A stretch of 42,279 nucleotides of DNA, from assembly GCA_022241785.1 (NCBI GenBank), contig JAKOMP010000057.1, positions 1 through 42,279 on the forward strand, in the 5' to 3' direction. The notes under the pieces were generated by a model. The model worked only from the letters and a program-made list of their open reading frames with translations, searched no databases and was not told the origin of the DNA. The position numbers and the translations under genes were made by a program. The first letter of the stretch is position 1; every line of letters starts with the position of its first letter. Below are positions 18,919 through 28,055 of the stretch, one piece after another. Source of the DNA: Cyanocohniella sp. LLY (lineage in GTDB: Bacteria; Cyanobacteriota; Cyanobacteriia; Cyanobacteriales; Nostocaceae).

Positions 18919-20514
18919 TTATGGGGAAGTTGATGAGGCTAATATCGGCATCGCTACTTTGCTAGATAGCTGATTTTGCAAAAATTCTAGCAATGGCTGA
19001 ACATGTACATCTTCCACCCATTCGCTGGCTATATCTTCAATCACATGATGTTCACAAATCAAAGTAGAACCAGAGTAGCGACGAATAATTGGGTGAAGAC
19101 TAGGGCTTTGAGCAGCATTATTAACATCATCTTTGTGGACACGTTCGATAGCAAACAGGTCTGGACTTGCATTGATAATATCTAGCCCAAATTCTAAAGT
19201 AATTGTGTAATAGTGTTCATGCTTGCCTAAATCACTGTCATGTACGTAATCAGTGGGTATATCTTCATAGTATTTGGCTATCTTGTCATCAGCATTAATT
19301 ACAAGTAAGTCACAGAGGAAACCAGTTTGTTGCCATAAACCGGAACTGATATTTATCCTTTTAATGATAGAATCTGTTAATTTATCTGGAGTACAGTCAA
19401 CTACTTGAAATAGTAACTCTTGATGATGATACTTACTAGCTAAAATTTGATATAAAGCCTGGATATTGTAGCGAAATCCATGAATAAAGCCAGATTGCTT
19501 TTTCTTGTAATCCCGCATATGCATAAGTACTCCAGCAAAATACAAGTCTTTGATGTTGGTTGATTCCCATGAACTGGTTTGTTCGGGAAAGCGATTATTG
19601 ATAGTTAACTGGGGTTTACATGATTCATCAAAAATAGAATCATCAAAACGAAATCCGGTACAAGCTATTACACGATCATAAACTAAATCTTCTTCTTCAC
19701 CGTTGGCGTGAGTATAAATCACAGAAACTACAAATTTATTATTTTGGCGTTCTATCTTTGTAATAGTTGCATCCAAAATTAGATTTTGTGATTTCAATTG
19801 ATATGTATCTAAAAGGTTATTATTAACCGCCCGTAAATGCCCTACATATCTTGTCTTCCACGCTAGCGATATTGGGTTAGGACTAGCTATATGAATTAAT
19901 GCTGCTGTAGCAACTAGATTATCAGCAGTTTCAAATCCTGAATTACCTTTCCCGATAATTAATACTTTTTGATTGGCAAAATCTTCGGGGTTTATAGATA
20001 CATTAGTATATTTGTCTACTAACTCGATACCAGGAATTGGCGGCAGATATAATTGAGAAAAACCTGTAGCGATGATGAGACGATCTGCTGAATAAACATT
20101 ATCATTGCTATCTACAACAATAAATTTGTCACTTTTAGCAATGTTGGACACTTGGCAATTATATTGAATTTTGAGCTTAAAGTGTGAGGCAAAATCACCA
20201 AGATATCTCACAAGGTCATCTGTATGAGGAAAGTACTGTCTACTGTAATTCTTAAACTTCATTTCCTCACTATCACTCAGAAGAGAGTTCCAATCCCATC
20301 TGAGGTTAATTTCTGGGTTTTCATAACCTGTATAAACTTTATTAATTGAAATCAACTTTTTATGTCTGGGAAAATCTTTAAAGTAAGTCCCTGGAGTATC
20401 ACCTGCTTCTAATATTAGGTAATTACGATTAGATTGTTCTAGAAAATAGCCTAGCTGCAATCCAGCAGGTCCAGCACCAATAATTAAGTAATCAATATTT
20501 GCAACTACGTTCAT
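18919..20514 (-). CDS. FAD/NAD(P)-dependent oxidoreductase, FOXRED2-like
   Basis: A 531-residue flavoprotein with FAD motif GAGPAG (residues 13-18), ATGF (149-152), a second Rossmann motif GKGNSG (188-193) and CTGF further on, the pattern of class B-type monooxygenases and related reductases. It resembles FOXRED2, an animal ER flavoprotein, in LEAGDTPGTYFKDFPRHKKL and in SGFIHGFRYNIQALY; bacterial homologues have no settled role. The last 150 residues lie beyond the flavoprotein core and are unassigned. The ATG at 20514 lacks a clear ribosome binding site. It is the middle gene of the minus-strand run, after the haem-oxygenase-like gene and before the FMO-like gene, so the two flavoproteins probably act in one pathway. 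Confidence 0.85.
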   Translation of the reverse strand: MNVVANIDYLIIGAGPAGLQLGYFLEQSNRNYLILEAGDTPGTYFKDFPRHKKLISINKVYTGYENPEINLRWDWNSLLSDSEEMKFKNYSRQYFPHTDDLVRYLGDFASHFKLKIQYNCQVSNIAKSDKFIVVDSNDNVYSADRLIIATGFSQLYLPPIPGIELVDKYTNVSINPEDFANQKVLIIGKGNSGFETADNLVATAALIHIASPNPISLAWKTRYVGHLRAVNNNLLDTYQLKSQNLILDATITKIERQNNKFVVSVIYTHANGEEEDLVYDRVIACTGFRFDDSIFDESCKPQLTINNRFPEQTSSWESTNIKDLYFAGVLMHMRDYKKKQSGFIHGFRYNIQALYQILASKYHHQELLFQVVDCTPDKLTDSIIKRINISSGLWQQTGFLCDLLVINADDKIAKYYEDIPTDYVHDSDLGKHEHYYTITLEFGLDIINASPDLFAIERVHKDDVNNAAQSPSLHPIIRRYSGSTLICEHHVIEDIASEWVEDVHVQPLLEFLQNQLSSKVAMPILASSTSP

Positions 20515-20667
20515 GGTTTTACTTTTTTAATTCTGTGAGTTACGTTTGCACAATTTATGGACAGGTCAATCGGTCTAAAATTCTTAAATAGCTAGAATTT
20601 CAGAGTTTGCAATCATATATAGCTATAGCAATTCCCATTCAAGTGAGGTACAAGCAGTAATAATTAA

Positions 20668-20697
20668 ACGCAGATGGACGCAGATAAACGCGGATAG
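20668..20697. repeat. three tandem 10-base units
   Basis: ACGCAGATGG, ACGCAGATAA and ACGCGGATAG follow one another without gap. This resembles a short tandem repeat often seen between genes in Nostoc. It lies in the 241-base gap between the first and second genes of the oxidoreductase run. Confidence 0.6.
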
Positions 20698-20755
20698 TTT
20701 TGTATTTTATTAGACTAGCAAATGCTATATGAAAACCAAAAACGCTAAGTATTTA

Positions 20756-21466
20756 TTAAATTTTGATTGTTTGCTTCATGCAATTCTTTTCTGCATAAAC
20801 TAAAAGGTTGTCTGTGAATTTAGTGAAAACATCAAATACTGTTTCAACTAATTCAAAAGCTTCTTGACGCGTATTTTCTGTTAGTTGAATTTCTTTAATA
20901 AATTCTTCTACGCCAGGTGAGCCAGTAGTATGCCCAGTTTCTACATTTAAATGGAAATTGGCAAAATATAAAAACTCCTTATGAGTAATTAACTGAATTT
21001 CTTTGCCAACCTCGGAAGCAATGGAAAACATAACATTACCCGTTGCTTCAATCACTTCAATTACTACTAGTTTTTGGATAGGTTTGGCTTGTAAAGTATA
21101 TTTGTAAAGTTGATATACTAACCAGCGAGATGGTTCTGTTTCTTCGCCCCAAAGAAATTTCAAGGAATCACTAAATTTTAATGATTGGTCAACATCTAAA
21201 TTTTTAATATCTTCGAGAAACCATCGCCAATGATGGTCATCTTCGTAAGTATGTTTGTTAATTATTGCCTGAATAGGATCAAGGCTTCCTTCTTCTCGGA
21301 AAACATATTTGTTCATTTCTCCGAAATTCATGATAAAAGGAGCGGCGTATGGTGCCCAAGCTAGTCTTTGTCTTGGATCTATGCTTTGATTTCGCATAAA
21401 TTCAAATAAAGGTGCATTGGCAAATTCTTGTTTTTTATTTTCAATGAATGCAAGGACTTCTTTCAT
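20756..21466 (-). CDS. haem-oxygenase-like putative metal-dependent oxidase
   Basis: About 236 residues, all-helical, resembling the iron-containing redox enzymes with a haem-oxygenase-like fold (HDO/TenA/PqqC superfamily); this is motif-based and not certain. Numbered from the first ATG at 21481, potential metal ligands occur in characteristic helices: HTYEDDHH (His77, Glu80, His83/84), VIEVIEATGN (Glu142, Glu145), His167, and HLNVETGH (His177, Glu181, His184). Known relatives include UndA, BesC, SznF and AetD, which catalyse oxidative decarboxylation, C-C cleavage, N-oxygenation or nitrile formation. The ATG at 21466 is preferred because GGAAG lies eight bases upstream. It is first in the minus-strand run. 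The long gap to the next gene leaves cotranscription open. Confidence 0.7.
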   Translation of the reverse strand: MKEVLAFIENKKQEFANAPLFEFMRNQSIDPRQRLAWAPYAAPFIMNFGEMNKYVFREEGSLDPIQAIINKHTYEDDHHWRWFLEDIKNLDVDQSLKFSDSLKFLWGEETEPSRWLVYQLYKYTLQAKPIQKLVVIEVIEATGNVMFSIASEVGKEIQLITHKEFLYFANFHLNVETGHTTGSPGVEEFIKEIQLTENTRQEAFELVETVFDVFTKFTDNLLVYAEKNCMKQTIKI

Positions 21467-22081
21467 CTTGATTACTTCCATTGACGAAATTAACTATTAA
21501 ACTATGCTGCCTATAAGCAAAATGCACTAACATAATCTGCAACTACGGCAAATTAATCCTGTAAGTCAGATAGTTAATATGGTGAAATAATTGAATAATT
21601 ACATGGCTCTAGCCATAGAGAGCCAATATTGACTAGATCTGTTTAATTAGTTCGTCAGTAATGTCAGCAGCTTAAGGTTTATCTTTACATTACTTCTGTT
21701 TAGACTTTCAAGTGTGATTGCTATTTCACAAGTGAACATATTAACTATTGTTTATTTTTTTCATGAAAATGATATCCGTAAAAATTCTATAATTTTAATT
21801 ATTGTTTTTAGGTTCAAAAAGTTATTAATAAGAAGTCATTAATAAGTGATTTCACGTATTTTTTATAGACAAATATATTTTTATCTCTTTTCTAAACCAT
21901 TGATAAAACCACATGAAAATATTCATTTGCCAGTAGTTATTTGAATTATTATGTCTCTAAATATCATTCTTAAAGGGGATGACAAATTAGAAAATTGAAA
22001 AAGACAGGATTGGGCAGATAAGTAAGTCGGTGAAAATAAATCTAACTATGTAACAGAATGTAAAATCGACAAAACTGTTGT

Positions 22082-22140
22082 GATTGCTTCATTTCACTTC
22101 GTTCCATTTGGCTAACGCCACGCTCCGCGAACGCAATGAC
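22082..22140. repeat. dispersed Nostoc-type repeat GATTGCTTC...CGCAATGAC
   Basis: GATTGCTTC at the left and CGCAATGAC at the right are the same ends (reverse orientation) as GTCATTGCG...GAAGCAATC at 17191-17216. The interior contains the GCTAACGCCACGCTCCGCGA palindromic core, also common in Nostoc. The copy at 17191 is shorter (26 versus 59 bases). Confidence 0.6.
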
Positions 22141-22190
22141 ATACATTGAAATTTTCACACTGACCTACTTATGGGGTAGATAGAATATGG

Positions 22191-22294
22191 GACTTCCGGA
22201 GAATAAATTCCCCAATTTATTTAAATGGTATTTTTCTTTTCCCCCTGCCCCCCCGCCTACACAGGGATTGATTATTTTTTTAATTGGAAGTCCC
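22191..22294. mobile_element. MITE-like 104-base element
   Basis: GGGACTTCC (22191-22199) and GGAAGTCCC (22286-22294) are perfect terminal inverted repeats. The interior is T-rich with a C-run and shows no coding potential. ATAT/ATCT flanks could be remnants of a target duplication, but this is weak. Confidence 0.45.
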
Positions 22295-22543
22295 TATCTA
22301 AGCTTGTTTCCTGTATTTCTTGAAAGAATCAATATATTTTTGGGAAAACTGATGAAGAAGGGTAGGCACTACCTAAGTGACTTCTCTCGATAAAACTCAC
22401 AGAAGGTTGCAAAGTCCATCTGTACGGACTTATTGGCAATCAATGGTTTGAGAACCTGCCCGCTGGCTGTGTAAATCTAGCCTTACCGGATGATGGTAGA
22501 TGCTCAAACATTTGACGGTTATTAGCATTCAGGAAAACTCCAG

Positions 22544-25500
22544 ATGATGAACATCTCCATTTATCTACCGGGCTATCGCATCATTGAATTGATTCACACT
22601 AGTAGCAGAACCCTTGTTTATCGTGGGCTACGGGATGGTGACGACAAACCTGTAGTCATCAAATTTCTCAATAATCAGTATCCCAACTTCAATGAATTAG
22701 TACAATTCCGTAACCAATACACCATTGCCAAAAACCTGGACTTTCCTGGTATAGTCCAACCTTACAACTTGGAAAGCTATGGCAACAGCTACGCCCTAGT
22801 CATGGAAGACTTTGGTGGTATTTCTCTCCAGGAATGGATGCAGGGAAATCCTCTGGATATAAGTGAGTTTCTCTATATTGCTGAGAAAATTGTGTCAATT
22901 ATTGATCAACTACATCGTCAGCACGTTATTCATAAAGATATTAAACCCGCTAATATTCTCATTAACCCCAGCACTCTGGAAGTCAAACTCATCGACTTTA
23001 GTTTGGCCTCTCTGCTATCAAGAGAAACTCAAGAAATTCAAAATCCCAATATTCTCGAAGGTACTCTCGCTTATCTGTCTCCCGAACAAACAGGGCGGAT
23101 GAACCGAGGTATCGATTACCGGAGTGACTTTTATTCTTTGGGTGTCACCTTTTTTCAACTCCTCACCGGACAGTTACCTTTTAGATGTGATGACGCAATG
23201 GAGTTGGTACATTGTCATATTGCCAAATCTCCACCACAACTAAGCGATATCAACCCCTCTGTTCCCCCAGTTTTGTCGGCAATTGTCAGTAAGTTGATGG
23301 CGAAAAATGCTGAAGACCGCTATCAGAACGCCTTGGGATTAAAATATGATTTACTTTTATGCTGCAACCATTGGCAAGCAACGGGAAATATTAGTAACTT
23401 CCATGTAGGAATGCGGGATATATGCGATCGCTTCGTGATTCCCGAAAAACTGTATGGTAGAGAAGCCGAAGTTGCCAGTTTACTAGCTGCATTTGCCCGT
23501 GTCACCCAAGGAAACACGGAAATGATGTTAGTGGCGGGGTTTTCTGGTATTGGTAAAACAGTTGTTGTCAACGAAGTGCATAAACCCATCGTGCAGCAAC
23601 GGGGTTATTTTATCAAAGGGAAATTTGACCAACTCCAGCGTAATATCCCCTTTTCGGCATTGGTGCAGGCCTTGCGGGATTTAATGGGGCAATTGTTAAG
23701 TGAAAGTGATGACCAAATCGCCCAATGGAAAGCTGAGATTTTGACAGCATTAGGAGAAAATGGTCAGGCGATCGCTGATGTTATACCCGAACTTGAATGT
23801 ATCATTGGTAAGCAGCCTGCTTTGCCTGAATTATCTGGTAGTGCCGCTCAAAATCGCTTCAACTTATTATTTCAAAAGTTTATCCAAGTTTTTACCACTC
23901 CTCATCATCCCTTAGTTATTTTTCTTGATGATTTACAATGGGCAGATTCTGCTTCTTTAAAGTTAATTCAATTATTAATGAGTGAAGCAGAGCAAAAATA
24001 CCTCTTACTCCTGGGTGCTTATCGAGATAATGAAGTTTCGGCGACACATCCCTTAATTCTGACCTTAGATGAACTGAGACATACTCAATTAAATACTATT
24101 TACTTAAATTCCCTTAATCTCACTGATTTAAATTATCTAATTGCCGATACTCTTGCCTGTTCACCAGAACTAGCCCAACCTCTAACTAAACTTGTCTATA
24201 ACAAGACTCAAGGAAATCCATTTTTTAGTAATCAGTTTCTCAAGTCTTTATATGAAGATGGATTAATTATCTTTAATAGCGATATTGGTTATTGGCAATC
24301 TGATATTTCCCAAGTCCAAGCCTTAGCACTCAATGATGATGTCGTAGAATTTATGGCACTTCAGTTACAGAAGTTGCCTTTGGTAACTCAGAAAATTTTG
24401 CAATTAGCAGCCTGTAGTGGCAACCAATTTGATCTAGCTACTTTAGCCATTATCTCTGAAAAATCCCCAGCAGAAACTTCAGCCAATTTGTGGAAAGCAT
24501 TACAAGAAGGTTTAATTTTACCCAAGAGTGAAATTTATAAATTTTATCAAGATGATTTGGAATTGAACAATAGAGACTGGAAACTAGAAATTAAAATATC
24601 CTCTCCATCACCAATTTACAGATTTCTTCATGACCGAGTGCAGCAAGCAGCTTATTTCTTAATTCCCGAACAAACAAAGCAAGCAACTCATCTGAAGATT
24701 GGTCAACTATTGTTAAATAATACCCCAGAAGTAGAGCAGTCAGAGAAGATTTTTGAGATTGTTAACCAATTAAATTATGGAGTAGATTTAATCACTGAAC
24801 AGAGTCAAAGAGATAAACTAGCACAGTTAAATCTGATAGCTGGGAAGAAGGCTAAAACTTCAACAGCTTATGATACTGCTGTGAAATGTTTTGCCATAGG
24901 ACGACAACTACTAACTAATTCTAGCTGGCAACATGATTATAATTTAACCCTTAATCTTTATATTGAGTCCACTGAAGCTGCTTATCTCAATGGTGATTTT
25001 GTCCAAATGGATGAATTGGTAAATATTGTAAATCAACAAGCCAAAACCTTATTAGATAAAATCAAAGTCTCGGAAATTCAAATTGTGGCTTGTAGTGTAC
25101 AAAGCCAATTTATAGAAGCAGTGAAAATCGGCTTATTAGTTTTAAATCAGTTAGAAATTAATTTACCAGAATCACCACGAGAATCCGATATCACCCAAGG
25201 ATTGACAGAAATTAGTAAAAAGTTAGATGGAAGACAAATTGAAAATTTAATTGGACTGCCATCAATGATTGATCCTAATCATCAGGCAGCAATGCAACTT
25301 TTAGCAACAGTATCATCTGCTGCCTATCTTGCCAATCCTCAACTGATGTTTTTGATCATATTTAAAATGGTCGAATTATCTATTGAATATGGTAACGCTC
25401 AGGAATCAGCCGTTGGCTATAGTTATTATGGGCTAATTTTGTGTGGTTTCTTCCAAGATATTGAAACGGGTTATAAATTTGGTCAACTTTCTTTAAAGCT

Positions 25501-27949
25501 TGTAGATGATTTAAACATTAAAAATTTTCAGTCCAAAGTTTTAACTTTAAATTATACGTTTATACAACATTGGCAAGACCATATCAAATATAGTTTACAA
25601 CCGTTGTTAGAAGGCTATAAGTCGGGAATGGAAACAGGGGATTTAGAATATGCTGGATATTGTGTCAATGCCCATCATTTTAATTCCTTTTATATTGGTG
25701 AAGAACTGGGGGGATTAACTAGGGAAATGGCCAATTACACCAATGTATATCTGTCTATCAAACAACAAGTAGCCCAAAATCATTTTAATATTCATTTTCA
25801 GACAGCACTTAATTTACTCAATCAAGCAACAGAGCCTTGTGAACTTATTGGTAATGCTTATAATGAGCAATTAATGTTACCTAAGCATCAAAGTGATAAT
25901 GAATCGATTACTATTGGTTTTTTATATATTAATAAACTGATGCTAGCTTATTTATCTTATGAGTATAATCAAGCAAAGAAAAATGCAGAAATAGCTGAAA
26001 CATATCTAATTTATTTGACAGGATTGACACATGTTCCTCTGTTTCATTTCTATGATTCACTTACGCAATTAGCTTTGTATAAGCTAGCTACCACATTTGA
26101 ACAAAAAGATATTTTATTTAAGGTAAAAGTTAATCAAGATAAAATGCAGAAATGGGCATGTTATGCACCGAATAATTATCTGCATAAATTTTATTTGGTA
26201 GAAGCAGAACGACATAGAATTAATGGTGAATATGCTAAAGCGATAGAGTATTATGATCAGGCGATCGCTCTGGCTCAAGAAAATGAATACATCAACGAAG
26301 AAGCTCTAGCATATGAGCTGGCTGGCAAATTTTATCTGGAATGGGGTAAAGAAAAAATTGCTCAAATATATATAATTGATGCCTACTATGCCTATGCCCG
26401 CTGGGGAAGTTCAGCCAAAATTCATGACTTAGAAAAACGTTATCCACAACTTTTATTATCTATCCTCAAGCCGCAAAATATCAGCCTCAAAAATGATCAA
26501 AGTATTGCCTCTCTCAATAGCGAAACAGTAACTGCTAGTAGTACAAGTGGAGCCAAACTTTTAGAGTGGGCAACCATTATGAAAGCCTATCAAGCTATCT
26601 CTAGTGAAATTGAATTGGAGAAACTGCTGGCTACTTTAATGCAAGTAGTTATAGCTAATTCTGGAGCGCAAATAGGTGTTTTGTTAATGTGGCAGCAAGA
26701 CAATTTAGTAATTGCAGCTACAGGTAATATTGAAAATGAAAAAGCTCATATATTACAGGCTATTTCTCTAAATGAATGCCGCAATGTACCCTGTTCTACT
26801 ATTAATTATGTCCAGCGCACTCAAAAAACTTTAGTTATCAATAATATTTCTGATGATCGGAGATTTGCTAATGATCCTTATATTATCCACAATCAACCCA
26901 AGAGTGTGTTGTGTACTCCTATTCTCAACCAAGGCAAAATTATTGGTATTCTCTACCTAGAGAATAGACTGACATTAGGAGCATTTACAAGCGATCGCAT
27001 CGAAATTCTCAACTTGCTTTGTTCTCAAGCCGCTATCTGTTTAGAGAATGCGCGACTCTACCAACAGTCCCAAGAATCTCTGGAAAATTTGCAGCAGATG
27101 CAACTCCAATTAGTACAGAGTGAGAAAATGTCAGCTTTGGGTAATTTGGTGGCTGGAGTAGCCCACGAAATTAATAATCCAGTGGGTTTCATTGCTGGTA
27201 ATTTACAACCTGCTGTGGACTATGTAAAAGATTTATTACATATTATTGACCTTTATCGATATCATTATCCCCAACCAGTAGAGGAAATTACCGAAGAAAT
27301 TGTCAACGTAGATTTGGAATATATTCGTGCTGATTTACCTAAATTAATTTCCTCCATGAGAGAGGGTATACAGCGCATTCGCGGCATTAGTACAAGTTTA
27401 CGCACATTTTCGCGAGCAGATAGCGATCGCAAAGTTTTCTGTAACATTCATGATGGCATTGATAGCACCATTCTCATTCTCAAACACCGTTTAAAAGCCA
27501 ACGAAACTCGTCCAGAAATTGCAGTAGTGAGAGATTACGGCAATTTGCCTCCCATCGAATGTTTCAGTGGGCAATTAAACCAAGTTTTTATGAATTTGTT
27601 AGCTAATGCTATTGATGCCTTAGAAGAATTTAATACTAGCCGTAGTTTAGATGAAATGATGGCAAATCCTAATCAAATTACCATCCAAACTAGGCTAACT
27701 GAAGATAAAAATAATGTCTTTATTAAAATCAAAGATAATGGTGTAGGCATGTCAAATCAAGTAAAACAAAAAATATTTGACCATTTATACACTACTAAAG
27801 CTGTAGGACAAGGTACAGGTTTAGGATTATCCATTACCAGGCAAATTATTTTAGAAAAACATGGAGGAATGCTAGAAGTTAATTCAGTCTTGGGACAGGG
27901 CGCAGAATTTATCATCACTATTCCCGTTCAAGCTAAAATATTAACTTAA
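22544..27949 (+). CDS. giant Ser/Thr + histidine kinase, HstK type (copy 2)
   Basis: A 1801-residue paralogue of the protein at 11522 with the same domain order. Kinase domain about 10-270: Lys40, HKDIKPAN (130-137), DFS (151-153). AAA ATPase with Walker A GFSGIGKT (332-339) and Walker [13 protein letters not shown] helical TPR-like middle runs to about residue 1320. GAF about 1350-1505. Histidine kinase with His1541 in AHEINNP, then an N-box, DNGVGM and GTGLGLS. It differs from copy 1 by a shorter linker between GAF and HisKA (the VAERTAELN coiled coil is missing) and by loss of a short insert after LMSEA in the ATPase. Start ATG at 22544 (a second ATG follows directly) with AGGA upstream. 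A receiver-kinase gene follows after 106 bases. Confidence 0.95.
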   Translation: MMNISIYLPGYRIIELIHTSSRTLVYRGLRDGDDKPVVIKFLNNQYPNFNELVQFRNQYTIAKNLDFPGIVQPYNLESYGNSYALVMEDFGGISLQEWMQGNPLDISEFLYIAEKIVSIIDQLHRQHVIHKDIKPANILINPSTLEVKLIDFSLASLLSRETQEIQNPNILEGTLAYLSPEQTGRMNRGIDYRSDFYSLGVTFFQLLTGQLPFRCDDAMELVHCHIAKSPPQLSDINPSVPPVLSAIVSKLMAKNAEDRYQNALGLKYDLLLCCNHWQATGNISNFHVGMRDICDRFVIPEKLYGREAEVASLLAAFARVTQGNTEMMLVAGFSGIGKTVVVNEVHKPIVQQRGYFIKGKFDQLQRNIPFSALVQALRDLMGQLLSESDDQIAQWKAEILTALGENGQAIADVIPELECIIGKQPALPELSGSAAQNRFNLLFQKFIQVFTTPHHPLVIFLDDLQWADSASLKLIQLLMSEAEQKYLLLLGAYRDNEVSATHPLILTLDELRHTQLNTIYLNSLNLTDLNYLIADTLACSPELAQPLTKLVYNKTQGNPFFSNQFLKSLYEDGLIIFNSDIGYWQSDISQVQALALNDDVVEFMALQLQKLPLVTQKILQLAACSGNQFDLATLAIISEKSPAETSANLWKALQEGLILPKSEIYKFYQDDLELNNRDWKLEIKISSPSPIYRFLHDRVQQAAYFLIPEQTKQATHLKIGQLLLNNTPEVEQSEKIFEIVNQLNYGVDLITEQSQRDKLAQLNLIAGKKAKTSTAYDTAVKCFAIGRQLLTNSSWQHDYNLTLNLYIESTEAAYLNGDFVQMDELVNIVNQQAKTLLDKIKVSEIQIVACSVQSQFIEAVKIGLLVLNQLEINLPESPRESDITQGLTEISKKLDGRQIENLIGLPSMIDPNHQAAMQLLATVSSAAYLANPQLMFLIIFKMVELSIEYGNAQESAVGYSYYGLILCGFFQDIETGYKFGQLSLKLVDDLNIKNFQSKVLTLNYTFIQHWQDHIKYSLQPLLEGYKSGMETGDLEYAGYCVNAHHFNSFYIGEELGGLTREMANYTNVYLSIKQQVAQNHFNIHFQTALNLLNQATEPCELIGNAYNEQLMLPKHQSDNESITIGFLYINKLMLAYLSYEYNQAKKNAEIAETYLIYLTGLTHVPLFHFYDSLTQLALYKLATTFEQKDILFKVKVNQDKMQKWACYAPNNYLHKFYLVEAERHRINGEYAKAIEYYDQAIALAQENEYINEEALAYELAGKFYLEWGKEKIAQIYIIDAYYAYARWGSSAKIHDLEKRYPQLLLSILKPQNISLKNDQSIASLNSETVTASSTSGAKLLEWATIMKAYQAISSEIELEKLLATLMQVVIANSGAQIGVLLMWQQDNLVIAATGNIENEKAHILQAISLNECRNVPCSTINYVQRTQKTLVINNISDDRRFANDPYIIHNQPKSVLCTPILNQGKIIGILYLENRLTLGAFTSDRIEILNLLCSQAAICLENARLYQQSQESLENLQQMQLQLVQSEKMSALGNLVAGVAHEINNPVGFIAGNLQPAVDYVKDLLHIIDLYRYHYPQPVEEITEEIVNVDLEYIRADLPKLISSMREGIQRIRGISTSLRTFSRADSDRKVFCNIHDGIDSTILILKHRLKANETRPEIAVVRDYGNLPPIECFSGQLNQVFMNLLANAIDALEEFNTSRSLDEMMANPNQITIQTRLTEDKNNVFIKIKDNGVGMSNQVKQKIFDHLYTTKAVGQGTGLGLSITRQIILEKHGGMLEVNSVLGQGAEFIITIPVQAKILT

Positions 27950-28055
27950 TATAGGCACAACATTTGATGTTTTTTGGCGTAGAATAGGCGCTTGCATTCA
28001 AATATAAATATACCATTAAAACTAAAACATACTCACAATAGACCAAAAATAAAAA

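Larger units (their letters stand above)
21482..22543. other. 1.06-kb intergenic region between the oxidoreductase run and the second kinase
   Basis: No gene is supported. Contents: a 7-base hairpin TGGCTCT/AGAGCCA (21604-21625) near the start of the oxidoreductase run; very AT-rich DNA (21700-22000) with the direct repeat ATTAATAAG; the dispersed repeat at 22082-22140; the MITE-like element at 22191-22294; and a hairpin AAGTCC/GGACTT (22412-22431) in the kinase leader. Promoters for both divergent transcription units must lie here. Confidence 0.5.

Noticed and set aside
17280-21466. Oxidative cluster as an aetokthonotoxin-like (AetF/AetD) locus
   Set aside because: The flavoproteins lack close resemblance to AetF and no tryptophanase or P450 genes are present; only the enzyme-class combination is similar.
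22187-22393. 68-codon frame before the second giant kinase
   Set aside because: It runs through the MITE-like inverted repeat and its proline- and phenylalanine-rich start reflects the C- and T-runs there.
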